NCBI GenBank assembly: GCA_016178705.1
Contig: JACOST010000031.1
Span: forward strand, 248,001 to 312,000
Length of the DNA: 64,000 bases
Direction: 5' to 3'
DNA from: Deltaproteobacteria bacterium
GTDB lineage: Bacteria; Desulfobacterota; Binatia; HRBIN30; JACQVA1
In this document: in pieces, positions 1 through 9,501 of the stretch
Position numbering within the stretch: the first letter of the stretch is position 1
Layout of the letters: every line of letters begins with the position of its first letter
Notes under the pieces: generated by a model
What the model saw: only the letters and a program-made list of their open reading frames with translations
The model's database searches: none
What the model was told of the DNA's origin: nothing
Translations under genes and position numbers: made by a program

Positions 1-1
1 G

Positions 2-1156
2 CAAACGATCCTGTATTGGTACGATCCGATGCATCCACATGTCCGCTCCGACAAGCCCGGGCCGTCACCTGATCAATGCGGCATGGACCTAGTGCCAATG
101 TACGCCGACGAGGGCGGTACAGTCGACGCGGCGCCGGGCGGCATTCACATCTCCTCCGCTCGCCAGCAACTCACCGGCGTGCGTACCGCAACGGTGGAGC
201 GCCGCACGCTGACCAAGGACATCCGCACCGTCGGGCTTGTCACCGCCGACGAAACGCGCGTGCGCAAAATTCAGAGCAAGGTCGCCGGCTGGATAGAGAA
301 GCTCTACGTGAACTTCACCGGACAAGCGGTCGCGCGCAACGAACCGATCGTGGCGATCTACAGCCCCGATCTGGTTTCCACGCAGGCGGAGTATCTGCTC
401 GCGCTGCGCGGCCATGAGGAGCTGCACCACAGCCCGTTTCCGCAAGCGGTTGATAGCGCGAAGACCTTGCTCGAAGCGACCAGGCGCAGGCTGCTGCTGT
501 GGGACATTACGCCGCAACAGATCAAGGCGTTGGAAGAGAGCGGCCAGCCGAGCCGGTCGGTCACGTTGCATTCGCCGATCAGCGGCTACGTCACCATGAA
601 GGACGTTTTCGAAGGGCGCTACGTCATGCCCGGCATGGAGTTATACACGGTGACCGACCTGGGGCGAGTGTGGGTGCTGCTCGACGTCTACCAGTACGAA
701 ATTGCGTTGGTACGGGTCGGCGAACCCGTGACGCTGACGCTGAGCTACTTCCCGGGCGAGAAGCTCTCGGGCACGGTGAGCTACATCTCCCCGTACCTCG
801 ACGAGAAAACGCGCACCAACAAGGTCCGCGTCGAACTCGACAACGTCGACGGGCGACTCAAACCCGAGATGTATGCAACGGCGGAGATTCGTGTGCCGTT
901 GGCCGATCGGCTGGCGGTGCCGGAGGACGCGGTGATCGACTCGGGCAGCGAGCAGATCGTGTTTGAGGCCAGCGGCGAAGGCCACTTCGAGCCTCGCCCG
1001 GTACGGCTTGGCCAACGGGCAGAAGGCTACGTCGAAGTGCTCGATGGTGTGCATGAGGGCGAACAGGTAGTGGTCGCCGCGAATTTCATGGTCGACTCCG
1101 AGAGCCGCCTCAAGTCCGCACTCAACGCGATGTCGGAGCATCAACATGGCCAGTAG
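2..1156 (+). CDS. cusB: HME-RND efflux periplasmic adaptor, CusB-like (5' truncated)
   Basis: Membrane-fusion adaptor linking an RND pump to an outer-membrane channel for heavy-metal (probably Cu/Ag) export. The frame is open from base 2, so the N-terminus lies outside the window. The first visible residues form a heavy-metal-binding domain (YWYDPMHPHV followed by CGMDLVPMY), the signature of CusB-type adaptors, although the usual CPxCGM is changed to SPDQCGM. A lipoyl/barrel-sandwich hybrid region (KVAGWIEKLYV, then GYVTMKDVFEG) and a beta-barrel domain follow. The stop codon overlaps the start of the next gene by 11 bp, so adaptor and pump are translationally coupled. Family assignment is strong; the metal is inferred from neighbours. 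Confidence 0.93.
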   Translation, partial: QTILYWYDPMHPHVRSDKPGPSPDQCGMDLVPMYADEGGTVDAAPGGIHISSARQQLTGVRTATVERRTLTKDIRTVGLVTADETRVRKIQSKVAGWIEKLYVNFTGQAVARNEPIVAIYSPDLVSTQAEYLLALRGHEELHHSPFPQAVDSAKTLLEATRRRLLLWDITPQQIKALEESGQPSRSVTLHSPISGYVTMKDVFEGRYVMPGMELYTVTDLGRVWVLLDVYQYEIALVRVGEPVTLTLSYFPGEKLSGTVSYISPYLDEKTRTNKVRVELDNVDGRLKPEMYATAEIRVPLADRLAVPEDAVIDSGSEQIVFEASGEGHFEPRPVRLGQRAEGYVEVLDGVHEGEQVVVAANFMVDSESRLKSALNAMSEHQHGQ

Positions 1157-4100
1157 TGGCGGCGGAGCGGAGCGTTCAACTCTCATCAATCGAGTCATCG
1201 ACTACTGCGCGCACAATCGTTTCACCGTGTTTCTCTTCGTCGCCGCAGCGGTGGCGGCCGGCCTGTGGTCGATGCAGAACCTGCCGCTTGACGCGATCCC
1301 GGATCTGTCCGACACGCAGGTGATCATCTACTCGCGCTGGGATCGCAGTCCGGACGTCATCGAGGATCAGGTGACGTATCCCATCGTCACCGCGCTGCTC
1401 GGCGCCCCAAAGGTGCAAGCCATCCGCGGCTTCTCCGACTTCGGCTACTCCTACGTGTACATCATCTTCGAGGACGGCACGGATGTGTACTGGGCGCGCT
1501 CGCGCACGCTCGAGTATCTCAGCAAGATTCTCCCCAAGCTGCCCGAGGGTGTGCAGACGGAGCTCGGGCCCGACGCCACCGGTCTCGGCTGGGTCTTCCA
1601 GTACGCCCTCGTCGATCCCACCGGCAAGCATGACCTCGCCGAGCTGCGCAGCTTTCAGGACTGGTACCTGCGCTACTACTTGCAGAGCGTACCCGGTGTC
1701 GCGGAAGTCGCGCCGATCGGCGGCTTCGTCCGCCAGTATCAGGTCAACGTCGATCCCAACGCGCTGCTCGCATACAAGCTGCCGCTGGAGAAGGTCGTCG
1801 AGGCCATCCGCCAGGGCAACAACGATGTCGGTGGCCGGCTGGTTGAGCTGAGCGGGCGCGAGTACATGGTGCGTGGGCGGGGCTACGCGCGCTCGACGAA
1901 AGATCTCGAGCAGATCGTCGTGGGTAACGACGAGCGCAGCGGAACGCCGGTGCTCATCAAGGACATCGGCCACGTCGAGTTAGGCCCGGACATTCGGCGG
2001 GGTGTCGCCGACCTGGATGGGAACGGCGACGTGGTCGGCGGCATTGTCATCATGCGCTACGGCGAGAATGCGCTGCACGTCATCGACCGCGTCAAAGCGA
2101 AGCTGAAAGAGATCGAACCGGGGCTGCCCGCCGGGGTGAAGCTGGTGACCACCTACGACCGGGCCGAGCTGATCAACCGCTCCATCGACACGCTCAAGCG
2201 CACGCTGACCGAGGAACTGGTGATCGTCAGCATCGTCATCCTGATCTTCCTCTGGCACATCCCGAGCGCGATCATCCCGATCTTCACCATCCCGATCGCC
2301 GTCATCATCTCGTTCATCCCGATGTACCAGATGCACATCACCGCCAACATCATGTCGCTCGGCGGTATCGCCGTGGCCATCGGCGCGATGGTTGACGCGT
2401 CCATCGTCGTCGTCGAGCAGACCCATAAGAAGTTGGAGCTGTGGGAGGCGGACGGGCGCCACGGCGACTATCAGCAAGTGATCATCAATGCGGTGAAGGA
2501 AGTCGGCGGCCCGAGCTTCTTCTCGCTGCTGGTGATCGCGGTGTCGTTTATGCCGGTGTTCGCGCTCGAAGCGCAGGAGGGGCGGTTGTTCAAACCGCTC
2601 GCGTTCACCAAGAACTTCTCGATGATCATCGCCGCCGTACTGGCGATCACACTCGATCCCGCTCTGCGGCTGCTGTTCACTCACATGCGCAATTTCGATT
2701 TCCGCCCGCGTTGGCTGGCGCGCGTGGCCAATGCGGTGTTGGTCGGCAAGATCCACAGTGAAGACAACCACCCGATCAGCCGGCCGCTGATGCGGCTCTA
2801 TCACCCGGTGGTCGAGTTCGCGCTGCGCCGTCGGTGGCTTGTGGTGGCGGCCGCTGCGCTCGTCATTGTGGCGACGATTCCGGCGTACCAGCGGCTCGGG
2901 TCGGAATTCATGCCGCCGCTCAACGAGGGGGCGCTGTTGTATATGCCGACCACGTTGCCGGGCATCTCGATCACCGAAGCGGCCCGTATGCTGCAAGTTC
3001 AGGATCGCGTGCTGGGGACTTTCCCCGAGGTCGAACGAGTGTTCGGCAAGATCGGCCGGGCTGATACGTCTACCGATCCCGCGCCGTTCTCGATGGTGGA
3101 AACCACCGTGCTCTTGAAGCCCGAAGATCAGTGGCGCGAGCAGCCGCGCTGGTACTCATCGTGGGCGCCCGACTGGTTGAAGGCAGTCTTGCGTCATGTC
3201 TGGGCCGATCACGTCGGGTGGCAAGAATTGGTGTATGGGCCGGGCGGGCTGAACGAGGCGCTGCAGTTTCCCGGCTGGACCAATGCGTGGACGATGCCGA
3301 TCAAGAACCGAATCGACATGCTGTCGACCGGTGTCCGCACGCCCATCGGCATCAAGGTCTTGGGCGCCGACGTCAAGACCATTCAGCGCCTGGGCGAGCA
3401 GATCGAACAAGCTATGAAGGGCGTCCCCGGCACCACCAGCGTATTCGCCGAACGGACGGCGGGTGGATTTTTCCTCGACTTCGACCTGCGCCGCGAAGAG
3501 CTCGCGCGCTACGGGCTCAGCGTCGCTGCGGTGCAAGACGTGATCATGTCTGCCGTCGGTGGCGAGAATGTCACGCGGACCATCGAGGGTCGCGAGCGCT
3601 ATCCTGTCAGCGTGCGCTATGAACGCGCCTACCGTGATGACCTCGAAAGCCTCGGCCGCGTGCTGGTGCCGACGATGGACGGCGCGCAGATCCCACTGAC
3701 GCAGTTGGCTGACATCCGGTTGGCCGAGGGACCGGGAATGATCCGCAACGAGAACGGTCTGCTGTCCGGCTATGTCTACGTCGACATGGCCGGCCGTGAC
3801 ATCGGCAGCTACGTCGAGGATGCGAAGCAAGCCGTGCGCGAGCGCGTGCAACTGCCGACCGGTTACTCGCTGGTATGGAGTGGTCAGTATGAAAACATGG
3901 TGCGAGTGCGGGAGCGCCTCGCGACCGTCGTTCCGATCACGCTCTTCATCATTGTTCTGCTGTTACACCTGAACACTGGGTCGTGGGTGAAGACGCTCAT
4001 TATTCTCCTAGCGGTGCCATTTTCGGCCGTTGGTGCGATCTGGTTCCTCTACCTGCTGGGCTACAACCTGAGCATTGCGGTCTGGGTTGGTTTGATCGCG

Positions 4101-4463
4101 TTGATGGGCGTCGACGCCGAGACCGGTGTGTTCATGCTGCTCTACCTTGAGCTCGCGTACGACGAGGCGAAGGCCAAGGGACTGCTGCGCAGTTGGGACG
4201 ACCTGCGCGCGGCGATCGTGCACGGAGCTGTCAAGCGGCTGCGGCCCAAGGTCATGACGGTGGGCGTGATGTTCATGGGGCTGTTGCCGATCATGTGGTC
4301 GACCGGCACCGGCGCCGACGTCATGAAGCGCATCGCGGCGCCGATGGTCGGCGGCATCTTCACGTCGTTCGTGATGGAGCTGGTCGTGTACCCCGCGATC
4401 TACGCGATCTGGAAGTGGGGCTGGGAGGTGAAGCCGGCTTTGGAACGGGCGGAGGGAGGCTGA
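1146..4463 (+). CDS. cusA: HME-RND efflux pump, CusA/CzcA family
   Basis: Inner-membrane proton/metal antiporter of the heavy-metal RND family; 1105 residues, full length for the family. The N-terminal transmembrane helix (residues about 22-45) is followed by a periplasmic porter domain, a block of helices and a second porter domain. The charged TM4 signature is visible as MVDASIVVVEQTH near residues 413-425, and a second conserved helix reads GLIALMGVDAETGV. It follows the adaptor with an 11-bp overlap and is followed directly by the cytochrome gene. CusA-type copper/silver export is favoured by the multicopper oxidase and CopA genes downstream, but Cu versus Zn/Co/Cd specificity cannot be proved by eye. 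Confidence 0.95.
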   Translation: MASSGGGAERSTLINRVIDYCAHNRFTVFLFVAAAVAAGLWSMQNLPLDAIPDLSDTQVIIYSRWDRSPDVIEDQVTYPIVTALLGAPKVQAIRGFSDFGYSYVYIIFEDGTDVYWARSRTLEYLSKILPKLPEGVQTELGPDATGLGWVFQYALVDPTGKHDLAELRSFQDWYLRYYLQSVPGVAEVAPIGGFVRQYQVNVDPNALLAYKLPLEKVVEAIRQGNNDVGGRLVELSGREYMVRGRGYARSTKDLEQIVVGNDERSGTPVLIKDIGHVELGPDIRRGVADLDGNGDVVGGIVIMRYGENALHVIDRVKAKLKEIEPGLPAGVKLVTTYDRAELINRSIDTLKRTLTEELVIVSIVILIFLWHIPSAIIPIFTIPIAVIISFIPMYQMHITANIMSLGGIAVAIGAMVDASIVVVEQTHKKLELWEADGRHGDYQQVIINAVKEVGGPSFFSLLVIAVSFMPVFALEAQEGRLFKPLAFTKNFSMIIAAVLAITLDPALRLLFTHMRNFDFRPRWLARVANAVLVGKIHSEDNHPISRPLMRLYHPVVEFALRRRWLVVAAAALVIVATIPAYQRLGSEFMPPLNEGALLYMPTTLPGISITEAARMLQVQDRVLGTFPEVERVFGKIGRADTSTDPAPFSMVETTVLLKPEDQWREQPRWYSSWAPDWLKAVLRHVWADHVGWQELVYGPGGLNEALQFPGWTNAWTMPIKNRIDMLSTGVRTPIGIKVLGADVKTIQRLGEQIEQAMKGVPGTTSVFAERTAGGFFLDFDLRREELARYGLSVAAVQDVIMSAVGGENVTRTIEGRERYPVSVRYERAYRDDLESLGRVLVPTMDGAQIPLTQLADIRLAEGPGMIRNENGLLSGYVYVDMAGRDIGSYVEDAKQAVRERVQLPTGYSLVWSGQYENMVRVRERLATVVPITLFIIVLLLHLNTGSWVKTLIILLAVPFSAVGAIWFLYLLGYNLSIAVWVGLIALMGVDAETGVFMLLYLELAYDEAKAKGLLRSWDDLRAAIVHGAVKRLRPKVMTVGVMFMGLLPIMWSTGTGADVMKRIAAPMVGGIFTSFVMELVVYPAIYAIWKWGWEVKPALERAEGG

Positions 4464-5063
4464 ATGCACAGGTTCACAGAGCCGGCGCTGCTGATCACTC
4501 TGATCGCGATGACGACCTTGGCCGCGGCGGCTGGGTTGCTGATGAGACACGGCTTCAGCGCTCGGGCTGAGCCCTGGTCGGGGGAGGCATTCATTGCACG
4601 CCACTTGCGCCGGCTAGCAATTCCGGCCGGCGCGCGGACTAGCGCGAATCCGATTCCGGAAGCCGCGGAAGTCATCGTCGAGGCCCGCGCGCACTTCGCC
4701 GATCATTGCGCGACCTGCCATGCCAACAACGGTAGTGGTGAAACGGCGATCGGTCGCAGTCTCTATCCCAAGGCCCCCGACATGAGGGAGCCCCTCACTC
4801 AGTCTCTCTCGGATGGCGAACTCTTCTACATCATCCACAACGGCATTCGCTTTACTGGCATGCCCGCGTGGGGAGCTGAAGACCCTAAGAGTGATCTCGA
4901 CAGTTGGAAGCTGGTGCACTTCATTCGGCGGCTCCCGAAACTGACCGCCGAAGAGATCGACGAGATGAAGAACCTGAATCCCAAGAGCGTTCACGAGATC
5001 GAAGAGGAAAACGACATCAAGCGATTCCTCTCCGGGGAAGAGGTCCAAGCACATCATCACTGA
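4464..5063 (+). CDS. Membrane-anchored c-type cytochrome in the copper operon
   Basis: 199-residue monoheme cytochrome c. One hydrophobic N-terminal segment (residues about 7-28) should act as signal or membrane anchor. The heme motif CATCH lies near residue 84, and a likely distal Met sits in GMPAWG near residue 133. The C-terminus ends in three His residues. It starts immediately after the pump stop codon, behind a GGGAGG ribosome site. Small cytochromes of this type occur in some copper-export operons and could pass electrons from Cu(I) oxidation or receive them from the oxidase. That role is inference. Confidence 0.85.
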   Translation: MHRFTEPALLITLIAMTTLAAAAGLLMRHGFSARAEPWSGEAFIARHLRRLAIPAGARTSANPIPEAAEVIVEARAHFADHCATCHANNGSGETAIGRSLYPKAPDMREPLTQSLSDGELFYIIHNGIRFTGMPAWGAEDPKSDLDSWKLVHFIRRLPKLTAEEIDEMKNLNPKSVHEIEEENDIKRFLSGEEVQAHHH

Positions 5064-5075
5064 AGGAGAAAGAGG

Positions 5076-5435
5076 ATGAAGAGTTCCACAATCTTGATGA
5101 CGTTGGTGGCGGGGCTGCTCAGTTGCAGCGTGGCCCTGGCGCACGAAGGCCAGACGCACATCATGGGCAAGATACGCAGCTTGAACCACACCGAGCTGAT
5201 GGTCGCCACACCCGACGGAGCGACGGTCTCCATAAGGGTGAACGACCGGACTGGCTACGAAGACGCCAGCGGTAAACCGACCGACGCCAGGCCCGAGGTA
5301 GGCAACCGGGTGGTAGTCGATGTGACCGGAGAACGCGACAGCCTGACCGCGACCCAGATCCGTTTCTCGACCGCCAATGCACACGGGGAGCAAGAAACTC
5401 CTTCGCATCAGCACGACCCGGAGACGAAGCCGTGA
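5076..5435 (+). CDS. Small periplasmic DUF5666-like protein
   Basis: 119-residue exported protein with a clear signal peptide (hydrophobic residues 6-20, cleavage near ALA-HE). The mature part begins with a His and carries a short beta-rich domain with the pattern GKIRSLNHTELMVATPDG, like the OB/DUF5666-type domains often found in metal-resistance operons. The tail is His-rich (AHGEQETPSHQHDPETKP). A strong AAGGAG/AAAGAGG ribosome site precedes the ATG. It is the fourth gene of the copper operon and may be a periplasmic metal-binding accessory; biochemical function is unknown. Confidence 0.75.
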   Translation: MKSSTILMTLVAGLLSCSVALAHEGQTHIMGKIRSLNHTELMVATPDGATVSIRVNDRTGYEDASGKPTDARPEVGNRVVVDVTGERDSLTATQIRFSTANAHGEQETPSHQHDPETKP

Positions 5436-5749
5436 ACCGAATCGTGGCGTACACAATCCTGTTAGTGGCGCTGGGCGGATGCACCGCCCATAGAGAGGTG
5501 GCGCCGCTGACGCCAAACCACCCAGCTAGCCCCGAGGCTGCCGAAGCACCTGCCTTGCCCGCCTCGGAGACTCTTCGCGTGGAGAGCAAGACAGCTCCGC
5601 CCGACGAAAACGACGCGGCCGCGACGCGACACCACAATCCCGGTGCTGCAAAGCCCGCCTATAGCTGTCCGATGCACTCCGAGATCACCTCGGCCACAGC
5701 GGGTCGCTGCCCAAAGTGCGGCATGAACCTCACGTTGAAGGCACCATGA
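5432..5749 (+). CDS. Lipoprotein with heavy-metal-binding domain
   Basis: 105-residue probable lipoprotein with lipobox LVALGGC and Cys17 as the lipidation residue. A Pro/Ala/Glu-rich linker of about 50 residues leads to a C-terminal heavy-metal-binding domain with the pattern YSCPMHSEI, then CPKCGMNL. It overlaps the previous stop codon by 4 bp and its own stop overlaps the channel start by 4 bp, so it is part of the operon. The domain is the one fused to CusB adaptors and CopA ATPases, here as a membrane-tethered free copy, probably presenting copper to the efflux complex. Function is inferred from the domain and context. Confidence 0.82.
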   Translation: MNRIVAYTILLVALGGCTAHREVAPLTPNHPASPEAAEAPALPASETLRVESKTAPPDENDAAATRHHNPGAAKPAYSCPMHSEITSATAGRCPKCGMNLTLKAP

Positions 5750-7194
5750 CCCAGCGTCAATTTGTTTGGGTCGGATTGTTCGGAGTCTACCTCGCTTTGG
5801 TGAACGCTGGTTGCACCGCAGTCGCGAAGGACGCCGGATTCAGCGAGGTGCAGAAGGCGATGGCCGGGCGGCTTGATCAGCGCGTTGAGTGGAACCGCAA
5901 CACAGCGGAAGACGCGGCCGTCTCCGAGGCGGTGCGACAGATGCTGCAAACCGAGCTGGGCGTCGATGAGACGCTCCAGATCGCACTGTTGAACAATCGG
6001 AATTTGCAAGCAACCTACGAGGATCTGGGCATCGCCCAGGCCGATCTGGTTCAAGCAGGCCTGCTTCGCAACCCGATCCTGAGCTTCGAGCGACGATTTT
6101 CGGGGCAGGCAGCAGAGTTCGATGCGGTGCAAGATTTTGTAGAGGCGCTGCTGATCCCTCTGCGCAAGCGGGTGGCAGGGGCGGCGTTCGAGTTGGCGAA
6201 GTTGCGCGTGGCCGGCGTGGTGGTCAGCTTTGCCGTCGACGTGAGAGCGGCGTTCTACCGGCTGCAGGGCGCGGAGCAGATGCTCGCGATGCGTCGCGCC
6301 GTCGTCGACAGCACCGAAGCGTCGGCTGAGCTGTCGCGACGTTTGCGCGTAGCGGGCAACATCACAGAGCTGGCCTTGCGCATGGAAGAGCGCCTGGCGA
6401 GCCAAGCCCGGCTGGACCTCGCCACCGCCGACGAAGACGTGGTTGAACTCCACGAGCGGCTGAACGTCTTGATGGGTTTATGGGGTTCCGACACCGCGTG
6501 GACCCTTGCGCGAGGACTGCCGGACCTGCCTGCACGTGAACCCTCTGCTCAAGGCCTGGAGTCTCAGGCGGTCGCGCAGCGCCTCGACATGGCTGCCGCA
6601 AGACAGGACATCATCGCGGCGGCAGAGCGACTGGGGCTCACGAGCATCTCGCGCCTTGTGCCCGGTGGCAGTGTGGGCTTCCACTACGAGCACGAGCCCG
6701 ATCCCTTCTTCTCGATTGGCCCGAGTCTGCACTGGGTGCTGCCGATCTTCGATTGGGGGCAGGGCGCGGTGCCGCGCGACCGTGCTGTACTTCGCCAAAG
6801 CCAGCAACGCTACATCGCGCTGGCGATCGAAGCTCGCTCGCAGGTTCGCGCTGCCTACAGCCGGATGCGGACGGCGCGCGACCGAGCTGAGTTTTACCGG
6901 CAAATGGTCTTGCCGCTGCAAGGTGACATCCTGCGGCAGGCGCAACTCCAGTACAACGCGATGATCTTGGGGCCGCTGCAACTGTTGCAGGCGAAGCAGG
7001 GCGAGATCGACACTGGGCGCGACTACATTGAGGCGCAGCGGGACTACTGGGTGACCCGCACGGAGCTGGAGCGGGCGCTTGGCGGGCGTTTCGATAACGC
7101 TATGGCCAACGCTGAGGTCCCTCCTGCAACGCTGTTCAACGGCTCGGCGAAGGGCGGTGCACACATCCACACGGACACGGAGGTCGATCAATGA
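5746..7194 (+). CDS. TolC-family outer-membrane efflux channel (lipoprotein)
   Basis: Outer-membrane channel component of the CusCBA-type complex, about 482 residues from the chosen ATG. That start overlaps the preceding stop as ATGA and gives a short signal peptide with lipobox LVNAGC (Cys23), as in CusC/OprM-type channels. An upstream in-frame start at 5716 would run through the previous gene's metal domain and is unlikely. Two long helical repeats are visible (first near LNNRNLQATYEDLGIAQAD). The His/Thr-rich C-terminus contains GAHIHTDTE. The stop overlaps the oxidase start by 4 bp. Confidence 0.92.
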   Translation: MTQRQFVWVGLFGVYLALVNAGCTAVAKDAGFSEVQKAMAGRLDQRVEWNRNTAEDAAVSEAVRQMLQTELGVDETLQIALLNNRNLQATYEDLGIAQADLVQAGLLRNPILSFERRFSGQAAEFDAVQDFVEALLIPLRKRVAGAAFELAKLRVAGVVVSFAVDVRAAFYRLQGAEQMLAMRRAVVDSTEASAELSRRLRVAGNITELALRMEERLASQARLDLATADEDVVELHERLNVLMGLWGSDTAWTLARGLPDLPAREPSAQGLESQAVAQRLDMAAARQDIIAAAERLGLTSISRLVPGGSVGFHYEHEPDPFFSIGPSLHWVLPIFDWGQGAVPRDRAVLRQSQQRYIALAIEARSQVRAAYSRMRTARDRAEFYRQMVLPLQGDILRQAQLQYNAMILGPLQLLQAKQGEIDTGRDYIEAQRDYWVTRTELERALGGRFDNAMANAEVPPATLFNGSAKGGAHIHTDTEVDQ

Positions 7195-8618
7195 AGGCGA
7201 CGACGACGGGGATCGCGCGGCGGGATTTCATTATCGCGGGCGCCGCGGCGACGGGCGGCGCGCTGCTGCTCGGAACAATCACGGAGGCGCGCGCCATCAG
7301 CGAAGTCGCGCCGCCGCTTGATAGAATCGGAAGCAGTACGCCGGGGGCTGGCGAGGCACCGGCGATCTCGCCTCAGCCCGGAATGCCTGGCGAGCATTAC
7401 ACGCCGGTCACCGTGCCGAGTGGGCGGGCGCTGCCGTGGAAGATCGTGAACGGGGTCAAGGTGTACCATTTGATTGCTGAAGAGACGGAGCACGAGTTCG
7501 CACCGGGGTTGAAGGCGACATGCTGGGGCTACAACGGTGCCGTCCCCGGTCCCGTGATCGAAGCCGTCGAAGGTGACCGCGTGCGCATCTACGTAACCAA
7601 TCGTTTGCCGGCCGCGACCACCGTGCACTGGCACGGGGTGTTGCTCCCCAGCGGCATGGACGGCGTTGGCGGGCTCAGCCAACGAGTCATCCAACCCGGC
7701 GAGACCTTCAAGTACGAGTTCACACTCCGTCAACACGGGATGCTGATGTATCACTCGCACCATGATGAAATGACACAGATCGGTCTCGGCATGACCGGCG
7801 CGTTCGTCATTCACCCGCGCCAGTGGCGGGATCCACCAGTCGATCGAGACTTCGTCATCATGCTGCATGAATGGCGCATCGACGTCGACACCCGTCGACC
7901 CAATCCGAACGAGATGACCGACTTCAACATACTGACCATGAACGGGCGGGCCTTCCCCGGAACGGAACCGTTGGTGGCGAAGGCCGGCGACCGTGTCCGG
8001 ATTCGGATCGGGAATTTGAGTCCGATGAGTCATCACCCGATTCATCTGCATGGCCACCGCTTCCGGATCGTGGAGACCGACGGCGGACCGATCTCTGAGG
8101 CGGCTCAGTGGCCGGAGACGACCGTGCTTGTGAACGTGGGCAGCACGCGAACGATCGAGTTCATCGCCACGGTGGGGGATTGGGCTCTGCACTGCCACAT
8201 GACCCACCACGTCATGAACCAGATGGGGCACCAGTTTCCCAATATGATCGGCGTTAAGCCCGGTGATCTAGACGAGAAGGTCCGGCACCTCCTGCCCGAG
8301 TACATGAGCATGGGTGAGAGCGGCATGGCCGACATGGCCACGATGGGTATGAGCGTGCCGGTGAATTCCATTCCGATGGTGGGCGGTGCCGGGCCGTTCG
8401 ACTACATCACCATGGGCGGGATGTTCACGATCCTTAAAGTGCGCGAGCAGTTGGTGAGCGACACCCGGGATCCAGGCTGGTACGACAGCCCGCCCGGCAC
8501 CGTGGCTGATCGCGCCACGGAGGCTGAATTGCGCGCCGATGGTATCAAGGTCGTGGGGAGCAGTGGCGACCACGCAATGTCGCACGGGTCGGGGGGGAGG
8601 CATGCACACGCGCGGTAG
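7191..8618 (+). CDS. Two-domain multicopper oxidase (CueO/CopA-type), Tat-exported
   Basis: 475-residue copper oxidase, probably oxidising Cu(I) in the periplasm. The N-terminus carries a twin-arginine signal (RRDFIIAGAAATGG). The four copper-binding blocks are present: HWHG near 146, HSHHDEM near 188, HPIHLHGH near 283 and HCHMTHHVMNQM near 334. The last contains the type-1 Cys and axial Met. Only two cupredoxin domains are visible, fewer than in three-domain CueO. The C-terminal part is Met-rich (YMSMGESGMADMATMGM) and ends with HAMSHGSGGRHAHAR, both plausible copper-capture segments. It is the last gene of the operon, before a terminator. Confidence 0.93.
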   Translation: MKATTTGIARRDFIIAGAAATGGALLLGTITEARAISEVAPPLDRIGSSTPGAGEAPAISPQPGMPGEHYTPVTVPSGRALPWKIVNGVKVYHLIAEETEHEFAPGLKATCWGYNGAVPGPVIEAVEGDRVRIYVTNRLPAATTVHWHGVLLPSGMDGVGGLSQRVIQPGETFKYEFTLRQHGMLMYHSHHDEMTQIGLGMTGAFVIHPRQWRDPPVDRDFVIMLHEWRIDVDTRRPNPNEMTDFNILTMNGRAFPGTEPLVAKAGDRVRIRIGNLSPMSHHPIHLHGHRFRIVETDGGPISEAAQWPETTVLVNVGSTRTIEFIATVGDWALHCHMTHHVMNQMGHQFPNMIGVKPGDLDEKVRHLLPEYMSMGESGMADMATMGMSVPVNSIPMVGGAGPFDYITMGGMFTILKVREQLVSDTRDPGWYDSPPGTVADRATEAELRADGIKVVGSSGDHAMSHGSGGRHAHAR

Positions 8619-8725
8619 CTTGCCGGGATGTGCTCTCATCGCCGTCGTGGACATCAGTTCGGGATTGACCGAGCGCGCAAATCCGACGTTTGAGTTAGTC
8701 CACCCTTGGTCCGTTTTATTCGGCA

Positions 8726-8760
8726 AAGGCGAGAACCTCCTTCGTCGAGGTTCCCGCCTT
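8726..8760. terminator. Bidirectional terminator hairpin between convergent genes
   Basis: Arms AAGGCG-x-GAACCTC and GAGGTTC-x-CGCCTT flank a 7-nt loop. The stem is 14 positions long with one mismatch. It lies between the end of the copper operon (+) and the end of the small convergent gene (-), where a shared terminator is expected. No long T-tract follows on either strand. Confidence 0.6.
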
Positions 8761-8783
8761 CTTCCGCGGCCGATGTTCGTCCA

Positions 8784-9158
8784 CTACTTCGCTGCCGACG
8801 CAGCCATGTCGGCGTGGTCCTTCGCCAGACTCTCGTACTCTGTCTTTTCCTGGAGAGCCGTCTGATACAGAAGGTCGCAGTGTCTGTTCATCGTCTTCAT
8901 GCCAGTGCCCCCGTAGGCTTTCACCATCGCTTCGTGCCGCGCAACTTCGGCCGAGGCCGCTGCCGCCTTGGTCTGGTAGTACGCGGCTATCGCTTGATGC
9001 TCTGCTGGGGTTTTCATCGTCGTGATGCGCTCGACGATGTTGTCGTCAGTCACCGGGGTTGCCTGCGCCCAGGCAGCTTGACCAACGCTGAGCAAGCCCG
9101 CGAGGCCCAAGGCCCCGAGACCATATCTAACCGACCGACTCCACGTGATGTTCGCCAT
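8784..9158 (-). CDS. Small secreted helical protein of unknown function
   Basis: 124-residue protein with a signal peptide (hydrophobic stretch GLGALGLAGLLSVGQAAWAQA). The mature part is almost entirely helical and Ala/Lys/Glu-rich (AIAAYYQTKAAAASAEVARHEAMVK, quoted in part). A conserved-looking patch MNRHCDLLYQTALQ contains its only Cys. The ATG at 9158 is preferred over a GTG nine bases upstream because AGGAGG lies seven bases before it. It converges on the copper operon. Small exported helical proteins of this size occur near metal-resistance genes, but I cannot name a family. Confidence 0.7.
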   Translation of the reverse strand: MANITWSRSVRYGLGALGLAGLLSVGQAAWAQATPVTDDNIVERITTMKTPAEHQAIAAYYQTKAAAASAEVARHEAMVKAYGGTGMKTMNRHCDLLYQTALQEKTEYESLAKDHADMAASAAK

Positions 9159-9501
9159 TCGTCTCACCTCCTATGCTTCACTTGGACGAGCAAGCGTCTT
9201 GCCAATTCTGATTCGTTATGGATCGGAGCGGTGGCGCGTTGCGTCGGCATAGTCTGGAAATCTACTCCGGAGTTTTCGCGAGAGTGAGAGGCAAAGGCCC
9301 TCGGAACGTGGTGACGTTGGGCGGCGGCTACTGGCAAGGAAATTGGTGTTCTCCGCAACGCAGCACTTCGCCGCCGGGGTGCAAGAACATGACGACAGGA
9401 ACAATGAAGAGACCCGGATGGAACGATATGCTGCTCCGCCTTCGCAACCACACTGACCTCCGCCCTGTCAACACGCCCAAGCAACAACGGATACAAGCAT
9501 C
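9159..9501. other. Divergent intergenic region, 343 bp
   Basis: Separates the small secreted protein (-) from the 477-residue protein (+), so both promoters should lie here. A short palindrome ACTCCGGAGT sits at 9264-9273. A 95-codon + strand ORF at 9218-9505 has no ribosome site and no recognisable domain. No RNA gene is seen. Confidence 0.4.
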
